Source: Oxalobacteraceae bacterium
GTDB taxonomy: Bacteria; Pseudomonadota; Gammaproteobacteria; Burkholderiales; Burkholderiaceae_D
DNA: 64,000 bases
Reading direction: 5' to 3'
NCBI GenBank assembly: GCA_025352145.1
Contig: JANXTY010000006.1
Coordinates: forward strand, 152,150 to 216,149
The position numbers and the translations under genes were made by a program. A model generated the notes under the pieces. It had not been told where the DNA came from. It did not search any database and saw only the letters and a program-made list of their open reading frames with translations. Of the stretch, positions 57,037 through 64,000 are shown one piece after another (within the stretch, counting starts at the first letter, position 1; the number at the start of each line of letters is the position of its first letter).

Positions 57037-58440
57037 ATGGCGAACGCAAATTCATTTTCAATTCTTCCACTTTCGCCTGCCTTGATCAGCAATCTGGACA
57101 ATCTTGGCTACCACGAGATGACCACGATTCAGGCGCAAAGCCTGCCGCAGATTCTGGAAGGACGCGATCTGATTGCGCAGGCCAAGACCGGCAGCGGCAA
57201 GACGGCCGCGTTTGGCATCGGCATTTTGTACAAGCTCAATCCCAGTTATTTTGCAACGCAGGCGCTGGTACTGTGTCCGACGCGTGAACTGGCTGATCAG
57301 GTCGCTAACGAGTTGAGGCGGCTGGCGCGCTTTGCCGACAATATCAAGATCTTGAGCCTGTGCGGCGGTGCGCCGATGCGTCCGCAGATTGCCTCGCTCG
57401 AACACGGCGCGCATATCGTGGTGGGCACGCCGGGACGCATCCGCGACCATATCGGGCGCGGCACGATTAATTTATCGGCAGTGCAAACGCTGGTGCTCGA
57501 TGAAGCCGACCGCATGACCGATATGGGCTTTCATGAGGAAATCTCCGGCATCGTCAGCGCTTGCCCGACCCGCCGCCAGACCTTGCTTTTTTCCGCTACC
57601 TATCCTGACGATATCCGCAAAGCCAGCGCGGCTTATCTGAATAATCCGGCCGAGGTTAAAGTCGAAGCGCAACACAATGCGCAGCAGATCGAACAGCGGT
57701 TTTACGAAGTTGGCTTCGACCAGCGCAACGGCGCGGTGGCACAGTTGTTGCGCCATTACCGGCCGGTCTCGACACTGGCGTTTTGCAATACCAAAATCCA
57801 TTGCCGCGAACTGGCCGCCGAATTACGCGAGCAGGGTTTCTCCGCGCTGGCGTTGTATGGCGAACTGGAACAACGCGAGCGTGATGAGATTCTGGTGCTG
57901 TTTGCCAACCAGAGTTGTTCGGTGCTGGTCGCTACCGACGTGGCGGCACGCGGTCTGGATATTCAAACCCTGGGCGCGGTGATCAATGTCGATGTCTCCA
58001 AAGACACCGAAGTCCACATCCACCGCATCGGCCGCACCGGCCGCGCTCATGACACCGGACTGGCGCTGTCCCTGTGTGCGCCGAATGAAAAGAAATGGGT
58101 CAAGCTGATCGAACAATATCAAGGCGGCCCGGTGCAGTGGCACGATCTGGCTGGATTGGCACCTGCCGCAGAAGGCCCATTGTCAGCGCCGATGGTCACC
58201 TTGTGCATCATGGGCGGCAAGAAGGACAAGCTGCGTCCGGGCGACCTGCTGGGTGCGCTGACCGGCGATGCGGGCCTGACCAAGGAGCAGGTTGGCAAGA
58301 TCAATGTGTTTGAATTTATGACTTATGTGGCGCTGGATAGGCGCGTTGCCGAGAAAGCCTATGCACGTTTGTGTGGCAGGGAAGACAGCGGCAATATCAA
58401 GGGGCGCAGTTTTAAGATGCGGTTTATTTCGGCGGTTTGA
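57037..58440 (+). CDS. dbpA: ATP-dependent RNA helicase DbpA
   Basis: This is a 467-residue DEAD-box helicase active in assembly of the 50S subunit. Motifs seen are AKTGSGKTAAFG (I), PTRELADQV (Ia), VLDEADRMTDMGF (II), LLFSATYP (III), VATDVAARGLDIQ (V) and HRIGRTGRAHDTG (VI). The C-terminal RNA-binding domain (MVTLCIMGGKKDKLRPGDLLGALTG ... NIKGRSFKMRF) is the DbpA type that binds 23S helix 92. The gene is visibly GC-richer than those on the left half of the window. Confidence 0.94.
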   Translation: MANANSFSILPLSPALISNLDNLGYHEMTTIQAQSLPQILEGRDLIAQAKTGSGKTAAFGIGILYKLNPSYFATQALVLCPTRELADQVANELRRLARFADNIKILSLCGGAPMRPQIASLEHGAHIVVGTPGRIRDHIGRGTINLSAVQTLVLDEADRMTDMGFHEEISGIVSACPTRRQTLLFSATYPDDIRKASAAYLNNPAEVKVEAQHNAQQIEQRFYEVGFDQRNGAVAQLLRHYRPVSTLAFCNTKIHCRELAAELREQGFSALALYGELEQRERDEILVLFANQSCSVLVATDVAARGLDIQTLGAVINVDVSKDTEVHIHRIGRTGRAHDTGLALSLCAPNEKKWVKLIEQYQGGPVQWHDLAGLAPAAEGPLSAPMVTLCIMGGKKDKLRPGDLLGALTGDAGLTKEQVGKINVFEFMTYVALDRRVAEKAYARLCGREDSGNIKGRSFKMRFISAV

Positions 58441-58494
58441 TTGTCGTTTTGTTTGAGTGGATACCTTCAGAAGCGTTAAATACAGCCAAACTTC

Positions 58495-58518
58495 GTAGGG
58501 GCACGGCATGCCGTGCCC
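58495..58518 (+). repeat. REP element copy 1
   Basis: The tetranucleotide GTAG is followed by the 20-nt perfect palindrome GGGCACGGCATGCCGTGCCC. It lies between dbpA and the RAYT stop codon, with its GTAG end pointing away from the transposase gene. Confidence 0.85.
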
Positions 58519-58549
58519 ACAAGCAGCGCCACCATTCACCACACCCATC

Positions 58550-59173
58550 TCATCCCGTCAACACACCATTCCCCGGATGCAAAACATCCTCCGCCCACCG
58601 ACGCGGATTATCGCCGACGTATTCCGCAATACGCACATAATCTGCCTCGTCACGAATGACGTGCTCATAAAAATTACGTTGCCAAATCGTCTGTCCCGGC
58701 GTACTGCGCGCCGCATTAATTTGCCGCGTCACAGCCGACTTATAAGAACGCACGATAGTCGGAATCGACCTCGGCACCGGCCTCCCAAAATCCTCCTGCA
58801 ACGCCCGTAGGGGCACGGCATGCCGTGCCCGAACAGCGCCAACTGGTGCCTCAATAATCGTAATAATCCCATGCAGATGATTTGGCATCACCACCATCAC
58901 ATCCAATGTCACATTGGAAAAATGTTGCGGTATGTCTAGCCAACACTGTTTGGCGATTTCTCCCGTTGGGTATAACTGCATGTTGTCATTGGCAATCTTG
59001 CCGAACAAGCATGCGTGATGCTGCGTGCAGATCGTGATGAAATACATGCCGGGCTGGGAATAATCGAATTTGCTCAGGCGCGTTGATTGTCGGTGGCGCG
59101 TATTGGATTGGGCGGCGGACATGGGTTGTGTTTTTTGCTTGGGTGGTGTGCGATGGCCGGCTGGGCACGGCAT
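58550..59173 (-). CDS. REP-associated tyrosine transposase (RAYT)
   Basis: This is a Y1/HUH transposase-like protein of up to 207 residues. Signatures are FDYSQPGMYFITICTQHH, the HUH metal site VVMPNHLHGI and the catalytic-Tyr helix WQRNFYEHVIRDEADYVRIAEYV. RAYTs are single-copy relatives of IS200/IS605 transposases that process REP hairpins. The ATG at 59173 lies inside REP copy 3, which also gives an AGGGG ribosome-binding sequence 6 nt upstream. An alternative ATG at 59122 (MSAAQSNTRHRQ) has no visible ribosome-binding site. A further REP copy is read through in frame in the middle of the protein (residues RARHAVPLR). The gene is enclosed by inverted REP copies 1 and 3. Confidence 0.85.
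   Translation of the reverse strand: MPCPAGHRTPPKQKTQPMSAAQSNTRHRQSTRLSKFDYSQPGMYFITICTQHHACLFGKIANDNMQLYPTGEIAKQCWLDIPQHFSNVTLDVMVVMPNHLHGIITIIEAPVGAVRARHAVPLRALQEDFGRPVPRSIPTIVRSYKSAVTRQINAARSTPGQTIWQRNFYEHVIRDEADYVRIAEYVGDNPRRWAEDVLHPGNGVLTG
58807..58830 (+). repeat. REP element copy 2, inside the transposase gene
   Basis: It is an identical 24-nt REP (GTAG plus the 20-nt palindrome) in the coding sequence of the RAYT gene. On the coding strand it is read as Arg-Ala-Arg-His-Ala-Val-Pro-Leu-Arg, without a stop codon. It falls in the variable loop between the HUH motif and the SYKSAVTRQI helix. Confidence 0.85.
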
Positions 59174-59186
59174 GCCGTGCCCCTAC
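59163..59186 (-). repeat. REP element copy 3, at the transposase start
   Basis: It is the same 24-nt REP in opposite orientation to copies 1 and 2. Its GTAG end is at 59186 on the minus strand. Copies 1 and 3 form an inverted pair enclosing the RAYT gene (58495-59186). Confidence 0.85.
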
Positions 59187-59392
59187 GGAGGGCGGCGATT
59201 ATGGGGAATTTTGATACTCGTTACTCTGCTGGAAAATTATCTTGGTGTCTGTCTTGCTTTGCATTTTGTTTGTTTAATCTATTCCATTCTATTAACGGAT
59301 CTTGGCTACTCATCCGACGCCTCCATATTTATAACGTGGTTTATTTTCATTGTGCAAAATTAACTGCCGTCCAAAAATCGCACGCGAAATTC

Positions 59393-59659
59393 CTATCCCT
59401 TAGAATTTTTCTGCTGCGCTCGCTTTTGCTGCTTCTGCTGAGTTTGCTGCTTGTTCTGCTTTTGCTCGAACAGTGTTGCCACATCTTTCTTTGCCTGCTC
59501 GACCGTCCGCATCTCTGGCAAATCGTCATGCACGACAAAGAAATCGGCGGCCTGCGCATCTACCACCAGCTTGATGGCAGCGGCATCATCGAGTTCATAA
59601 AGTTCGGTGAGGAGTGTCGTTACTTCATCGAGAAATTCTTCGTAGGTGAGGTTTGTCAT
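59393..59659 (-). CDS. Small acidic protein with Gln/Lys-rich tail
   Basis: This is an 88-residue protein of unknown family. Residues 1-60 are acidic and helical (MTNLTYEEFLDEVTTLLTEL ... FFVVHDDLPEMRTVEQAKKD), with a regular globular-protein pattern. The last 25 residues are Gln/Lys-rich (QNKQQTQQKQQKRAQQK). Codon positions look normal on this strand. The long opposite-strand open frame there is leucine-rich purely because of this tail. No clear ribosome-binding site is seen. The gene stands alone between the RAYT element and metH. Confidence 0.6.
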   Translation of the reverse strand: MTNLTYEEFLDEVTTLLTELYELDDAAAIKLVVDAQAADFFVVHDDLPEMRTVEQAKKDVATLFEQKQNKQQTQQKQQKRAQQKNSKG

Positions 59660-59839
59660 GATGGCAATCTTTATGTGGGAGGTGAGGGCGCTGGTGTGGC
59701 AAAGACCGTGCTCCGACAGTTTTGTCGGTGCTTGGCTTGCGTCAATCCACCAATAATTTTGATCCGTAAGACCCGGTCACCAGCGGCGGATAATGGCAGT
59801 ATACCGTTTGAATCGAACCAGCATGGGGCGCTCCAGCGT

Positions 59840-60010
59840 ATAATTTCACCTCAATTACGATTCGTAGTTGCGGTAGTTGCTATATATAAAAGCGCCGATT
59901 TGACATACAGCTTGCGGGCGCAGCGTGGTGCAGAGTTGGCATCCGAACTAAATACGGCTAAAGCGGCAAGCATAACCCGCCCCGCTTCGCAAGCTGGCCG
60001 GGTTTTTTGT
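59840..60010 (+). ncRNA. Candidate small RNA or terminated leader upstream of metH
   Basis: A perfect -10 hexamer TATAAT (59840-59845) has no gene start close behind it, though its -35 is weak. About 130 nt later a clear intrinsic terminator occurs at 59974-60008. The stretch between lacks a convincing reading frame and contains several GC-rich pairing segments (GCGGGCGCAGCG region). It could be an independent small RNA or an attenuated leader of metH, whose ATG is 90 nt after the terminator. I do not see the conserved cores of the cobalamin or SAH riboswitches. Confidence 0.4.
59974..60008 (+). terminator. Intrinsic terminator 90 nt before metH
   Basis: AACCCG pairs with CGGGTT, enclosing an inner stem GCTT-CGC-AAGC, and is followed by TTTTTTG. 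No protein gene on the plus strand ends just before it. Confidence 0.8.
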
Positions 60011-60098
60011 TTTATCCGTTATGCAAGTTGCCAGCACCGAATTTGTTGTCCTACTTTCGTCCTTCCGCTTTCGTCGTCCCGTTTAAAAAAGGTCCATC

Positions 60099-63000
60099 AT
60101 GAAACACAACGCCACTGCTACCACCGAACAAGTCCTGCGCGCGCTTTTGTCGCAACGCATACTCATTCTCGATGGCGCGATGGGGACCATGATCCAGCAA
60201 TACAAGCTGACTGAAGAAGATTATCGCGGCGGGCCAAACGGACGTTTTGCTAGCTTTACTGCACCGGCATCGGCAGGCACGCGCGAGCTGTTCGTCAAGG
60301 GCAATAACGAGTTGCTGACGTTGACCCAGCCGCACATCATCCAGGAAATCCACGAACAATATCTGGCCGCCGGCGCCGACCTGATCGAGACCAATACTTT
60401 TGGTGCGACGACTGTGGCGCAGGACGATTACCACATGGCGCATCTGGCTTATGAGATGAACGTCGCTGCTGCCAAACTGGCACGCGCCGCCTGCGATAAA
60501 TATTCCAGCGCCGACAAGCCGCGCTTCGTCGCGGGCGCGTTGGGGCCGACGCCCAAGACCGCTTCCATCTCGCCGGATGTGAACGACCCGGCGGCACGCA
60601 ATGTCACCTTCGACCAACTGGTTGCAGCCTATCTGGAACAGACGCGCGGGCTGGTCGAAGGGGGCGCCGATGTGCTGCTGGTGGAAACCATTTTCGATAC
60701 GCTTAACTGCAAAGCTGCGCTGTTTGCCATCGATACCTATTTTGAAGAATCTGGCAAGAAATTACCGATCATGATTTCCGGTACCGTCACCGACGCCTCG
60801 GGCCGGATTTTGTCGGGGCAGACCGTGCCCGCATTCTGGAATTCGGTGCGCCATGCCAAGCCGCTGACCATCGGCCTGAACTGCGCGCTGGGCGCTGCGC
60901 TGATGCGCCCGTATGCGGAAGAGCTGTCGAAAATCGCCGACACTTTCGTCTGCATTTACCCTAATGCGGGTTTGCCCAACCCGATGAGCGACACCGGTTT
61001 CGACGAACTGCCTGGGGATACCTCGTTCTTGTTGAAAGAATTCGCCGAGAGTGGTTTCGTCAACATCGCGGGCGGTTGCTGCGGCACCACGCCAGCGCAT
61101 ATCCAGGCGATTGCCGAAGTCGTGAAGAGTATTGCCCCACGCCCGATTCCTACTGGATCATATGCAATGAAACTGGCTGGCCTGGAGCCTTTCACGGTCG
61201 ATGAAACATCGCTCTTCGTCAACGTTGGCGAGCGCACCAACGTCACCGGTTCCAAAGCCTTTGCGCGTATGATTCTCAACGAACAATACGACGAAGCGCT
61301 CACGGTGGCGCGTCAGCAGGTCGAAAACGGCGCCCAGATCATCGACATCAATATGGATGAGGCGATGCTTGATTCGGTTGCGGCCATGACGCGCTTTCTG
61401 AACCTGATTGCCTCCGAACCCGATATCTCGCGGGTGCCGATCATGATCGATTCATCCAAGTGGTCGGTGATCGAAGCAGGCCTGAAATGCGTGCAGGGCA
61501 AGTCGGTGGTCAATTCTATTTCGATGAAGGAAGGCGAGGAAGAATTCCTGCGCCAGGCCAAGCTGTGCCGCCGTTATGGCGCGGCTGTGATCGTCATGGC
61601 TTTCGATGAAAAAGGCCAGGCCGACACGTATGAACGCAAGACTGAAATCTGTAAACGCGCTTACGATTTATTGACACAAAAAGTCGGATTCCCTCCGGAA
61701 GACATCATCTTCGATCCGAATATTTTTGCGATTGCGACCGGCATCGAAGAGCACAATAATTACGCGGTCGATTTCATTAATGCGACGCGCTGGATACGTG
61801 AGAACCTGCCGCACGCCAAAATTTCCGGCGGCGTCTCCAATGTGAGTTTTTCCTTCCGCGGCAATGATCCGGCGCGTGAAGCGATCCATACCGTTTTCCT
61901 GTATCACGCGATTCAAGCCGGTATGACGATGGGCATCGTCAACGCAGGTATGGTCGGCGTGTACGACAACATCCCGCTTGAACTGCGCGAGCGGGTCGAA
62001 GATGTGGTGCTCAATCGCAGCGTCTCAGGTGAAATGAGCGCGACCGAGCGCATGATCGACATTGCCGGTACGCTGACAGCGGGTGGCAAGAAGCAAGAAG
62101 CCACACTCGAATGGCGCAACGACACCGTGCAAAAACGCCTGTCGCATGCGCTGGTGCATGGCATTACGCAATGGATCGTGGAAGACACCGAAGAAGCGCG
62201 TCAGGAATTACTACGCAACGGCGGCCGCCCGATCCATGTGATCGAAGGCCCTTTGATGGATGGCATGAACGTGGTGGGTGACCTGTTCGGCCAGGGAAAA
62301 ATGTTCCTTCCGCAAGTAGTGAAATCGGCCCGTGTCATGAAGCAAGCCGTGGCGCATCTGGTGCCGTATATCGAAGAAGAAAAACGCTTGCTGGGCGACA
62401 GCAAACCCAAAGGCAAGATTGTCATCGCTACCGTCAAAGGCGATGTGCACGACATCGGAAAAAACATCGTCACCGTCGTCCTGCAATGCAATAACTTCGA
62501 AGTCGTCAACATGGGCGTGATGGTGCCTTGTTCGGAAATTCTGGCTAAAGCCAAACTGGAAAATGCCGACATCATCGGCCTGTCCGGATTGATCACGCCT
62601 TCGCTGGAAGAGATGGCTTATGTCGCTAAAGAGATGCAGCGCGACCCGCATTTCCGCATGCTGAAAATCCCGCTCCTGATCGGTGGCGCGACGACTTCAC
62701 GTGCGCATACGGCGGTAAAAATTGCGCAAAACTACGATGGCCCGGTAGTCTACGTGCCGGATGCATCACGCGCCGTATCAGTGGCGCAATCGCTGCTGAC
62801 GCCGGAAACCAGCGCCCAATACATCGCCGAGCTGGATGCTGATTACGACCGCGTGCGTATTCTGCATGCCAATAAAAAAGCGCTGCCGATCTTGTCGCTG
62901 GCCGATGCCCGCGCCAATAAAATGGCGCTGTTATTTACTGGCGCAGATGCGCCGGTCAAACCGAAATTCATCGGCCGTCGCGTCTTCAAGAACTTCGATC

Positions 63001-63875
63001 TTGCCACCATTGCGCAGTACATCGATTGGGGGCCGTTTTTTCAGACCTGGGATTTGGCAGGGCCGTATCCTGCGATTCTCAAAGATGAAATCGTGGGCGA
63101 AGCAGCAAGCAAGGTATTCGAAGAAGCCCAGGCCATGCTGAAAAAAATCATCGAAGGCCGCTGGCTGACCGCCAACGGCGTGATCGCTTTGATGCCTGCC
63201 AACAGCGTTAACGATGACGACATCGAAATCTACACCGACGAAACGCGCAGCACGGTGGCCTTCACCTATTACGGTTTGCGTCAGCAAGGCGTGAAGCCGG
63301 TGGTCGATGGCGTGGCGCGTCCCAATCAATGCCTGGCCGATTTCATCGCACCCAAGTCGTCCGGCATCGCGGATTATATCGGCCTGTTCGCCGTCACCGG
63401 CGGCATCGGTATCGAGAAATACGAACAGCGTTTTGAAGATGCGCACGACGATTACAGCAGCATCATGCTCAAATCGCTGGCTGACCGTCTGGCCGAAGCC
63501 TTTGCCGAATGCCTGCATGAGCGTGTTCGTAAGGATCTGTGGGGTTACGCCGCCGATGAGGTGTTGAACAGCGACGCCCTGATTGCCGAAGCGTATGAAG
63601 GTATTCGCCCTGCACCTGGTTATCCGGCTTGTCCGGAACATACGGTCAAAGCCGACATGTTCAAACTGCTCGACTGCGCAGAAATCGGTATGCAACTGAC
63701 GGAATCGTTTGCCATGTTTCCGGGCGCAGCCGTGTCCGGTTTCTACTTCGGGCACAAGGCATCGAAGTATTTCAATGTCGGCAAAATCGGCGAGGATCAG
63801 TTGAACGATATGGTGGTAAGGCGCGGTGCGAGCAAGGAAGATCTTGAGCGCTGGCTGGCGCCGAATTTGTCTTAA
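60099..63875 (+). CDS. metH: Cobalamin-dependent methionine synthase
   Basis: This is a complete four-module enzyme of 1258 residues. The homocysteine domain (about 10-330) ends with the zinc ligands in [11 protein letters not shown]. The methyltetrahydrofolate domain follows ([20 protein letters not shown], then NMDEAMLDS). The B12 domain has the [11 protein letters not shown] motif with the cobalt-binding His near 784. The C-terminal activation domain (about 930-1250) binds SAM ([13 protein letters not shown]). It transfers a methyl group from 5-methyl-tetrahydrofolate to homocysteine. It has one continuous frame, while some relatives split it into two genes. Confidence 0.97.
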   Translation: MKHNATATTEQVLRALLSQRILILDGAMGTMIQQYKLTEEDYRGGPNGRFASFTAPASAGTRELFVKGNNELLTLTQPHIIQEIHEQYLAAGADLIETNTFGATTVAQDDYHMAHLAYEMNVAAAKLARAACDKYSSADKPRFVAGALGPTPKTASISPDVNDPAARNVTFDQLVAAYLEQTRGLVEGGADVLLVETIFDTLNCKAALFAIDTYFEESGKKLPIMISGTVTDASGRILSGQTVPAFWNSVRHAKPLTIGLNCALGAALMRPYAEELSKIADTFVCIYPNAGLPNPMSDTGFDELPGDTSFLLKEFAESGFVNIAGGCCGTTPAHIQAIAEVVKSIAPRPIPTGSYAMKLAGLEPFTVDETSLFVNVGERTNVTGSKAFARMILNEQYDEALTVARQQVENGAQIIDINMDEAMLDSVAAMTRFLNLIASEPDISRVPIMIDSSKWSVIEAGLKCVQGKSVVNSISMKEGEEEFLRQAKLCRRYGAAVIVMAFDEKGQADTYERKTEICKRAYDLLTQKVGFPPEDIIFDPNIFAIATGIEEHNNYAVDFINATRWIRENLPHAKISGGVSNVSFSFRGNDPAREAIHTVFLYHAIQAGMTMGIVNAGMVGVYDNIPLELRERVEDVVLNRSVSGEMSATERMIDIAGTLTAGGKKQEATLEWRNDTVQKRLSHALVHGITQWIVEDTEEARQELLRNGGRPIHVIEGPLMDGMNVVGDLFGQGKMFLPQVVKSARVMKQAVAHLVPYIEEEKRLLGDSKPKGKIVIATVKGDVHDIGKNIVTVVLQCNNFEVVNMGVMVPCSEILAKAKLENADIIGLSGLITPSLEEMAYVAKEMQRDPHFRMLKIPLLIGGATTSRAHTAVKIAQNYDGPVVYVPDASRAVSVAQSLLTPETSAQYIAELDADYDRVRILHANKKALPILSLADARANKMALLFTGADAPVKPKFIGRRVFKNFDLATIAQYIDWGPFFQTWDLAGPYPAILKDEIVGEAASKVFEEAQAMLKKIIEGRWLTANGVIALMPANSVNDDDIEIYTDETRSTVAFTYYGLRQQGVKPVVDGVARPNQCLADFIAPKSSGIADYIGLFAVTGGIGIEKYEQRFEDAHDDYSSIMLKSLADRLAEAFAECLHERVRKDLWGYAADEVLNSDALIAEAYEGIRPAPGYPACPEHTVKADMFKLLDCAEIGMQLTESFAMFPGAAVSGFYFGHKASKYFNVGKIGEDQLNDMVVRRGASKEDLERWLAPNLS

Positions 63876-63911
63876 TGTCGATCTGATAATCCGACCGTTC
63901 CACGCAGGATC

Positions 63912-63935
63912 GTAGGGGCACGGCATGCCGTGCCC
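63912..63935 (+). repeat. REP element copy 4
   Basis: It is an identical 24-nt REP (GTAG plus the 20-nt palindrome), 37 nt after the metH stop codon. It pairs with copy 5 in inverted orientation, separated by 40 nt. Confidence 0.85.
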
Positions 63936-63975
63936 GTTAGTGGGTTCGGCCTCGAAAAATAGCTGAACCATTGCT

Positions 63976-63999
63976 GGGCACGGCATGCCGTGCCCCTAC
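63976..63999 (-). repeat. REP element copy 5
   Basis: It is the same REP in inverted orientation, one base before the end of the window. Copies 4 and 5 form a two-REP mosaic unit with the GTAG ends outward, the same geometry as copies 1 and 3 around the transposase gene. Transcribed, the pair could form a large hairpin behind metH. Confidence 0.85.
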
Positions 64000-64000
64000 G

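Noticed and set aside
59850..60098. Cobalamin or SAH riboswitch before metH
   Set aside because: I looked for the B12-box and for the SAH riboswitch core and found neither; only a generic promoter-terminator arrangement is visible.
59087..60214. 375-codon plus-strand open frame between the RAYT gene and metH
   Set aside because: It begins inside the antisense of the RAYT start. Its Leu-rich core is the reverse of the Gln/Lys tail of the 88-residue gene, and it runs through a terminator and into metH in another frame.
62931..63986. 351-codon minus-strand open frame under metH
   Set aside because: It is fully antisense to a perfectly conserved metH. Its start codon is merely the ATG present in the REP copy at the window end.
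58495..63999. CRISPR array made from the repeated 24-nt sequence
   Set aside because: The copies are irregularly spaced, occur in both orientations and are palindromic with a GTAG end, as in REP elements; there are no spacers or cas genes.

Overview
The window reads as the chromosome of a betaproteobacterium, most likely Burkholderiales and probably an Oxalobacteraceae relative (Herminiimonas/Janthinobacterium-like). This is inferred from the mix of gene families and the housekeeping order hemF-nadD-rsfS-rlmH-maf-rng; no 16S rRNA gene is present. Base composition looks moderate over most of the window. By eye it is more AT-rich in the glycosyltransferase gene at 8.4-10.5 kb and more GC-rich from about 57 kb to the end.

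Region 1 (1-15.3 kb) is a surface-protein locus. It holds a 1065-residue Thr/Ala/Gly-rich protein with an N-terminal DUF4214 segment and an RTX-like nonapeptide, two SAM-dependent methyltransferases, two TPR/O-GlcNAc-transferase-type glycosyltransferases, and a complete type I secretion operon (ABC exporter, HlyD-type adaptor, TolC-type channel). The substrate gene and the exporter operon are each preceded by a CRP-type palindrome (TGTGA-N6-TCACA). The simplest reading is a secreted, probably glycosylated S-layer-like protein made and exported by one locus.

Region 2 (15.3-25.4 kb) has trhO, dnaE and a lipopolysaccharide group: an O-antigen-ligase-like protein, MsbA and two GT9 glycosyltransferases. 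Region 3 (25.5-32.8 kb) is a minus-strand housekeeping run: yebC, purD, hemF, nadD, rsfS, rlmH, maf, rng. Region 4 (33-45 kb) has a DMT transporter, a 52-residue membrane protein, a DUF1631 protein, two lipoproteins, pepN, fbp, tRNA-Thr(CGU), an SPFH protein, a decayed gene, and an LpxH-like phosphoesterase coupled to an OlsB-like acyltransferase.

Region 5 (45.3-54 kb) is a tightly overlapping operon: TonB-dependent receptor, YfiR-like periplasmic protein, hybrid histidine kinase with a YfiN/CHASE8-like sensor, S41-family lipoprotein protease and a glycerophosphodiesterase. The last gene carries ten G in a row across its catalytic HRG motif. The layout suggests an envelope signalling system in which YfiR talks to a kinase rather than to a diguanylate cyclase.

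Region 6 (54-64 kb) has a TSUP permease, a chemoreceptor, dbpA, a REP-associated tyrosine transposase (RAYT) with its REP sequences, a small acidic protein, an apparent terminated leader or small RNA, and metH. Five copies of a 24-nt REP (GTAG followed by a 20-nt palindrome core) occur in the last 5.5 kb. One lies in frame inside the transposase gene, and another supplies what looks like the ribosome-binding site and start codon of that gene.
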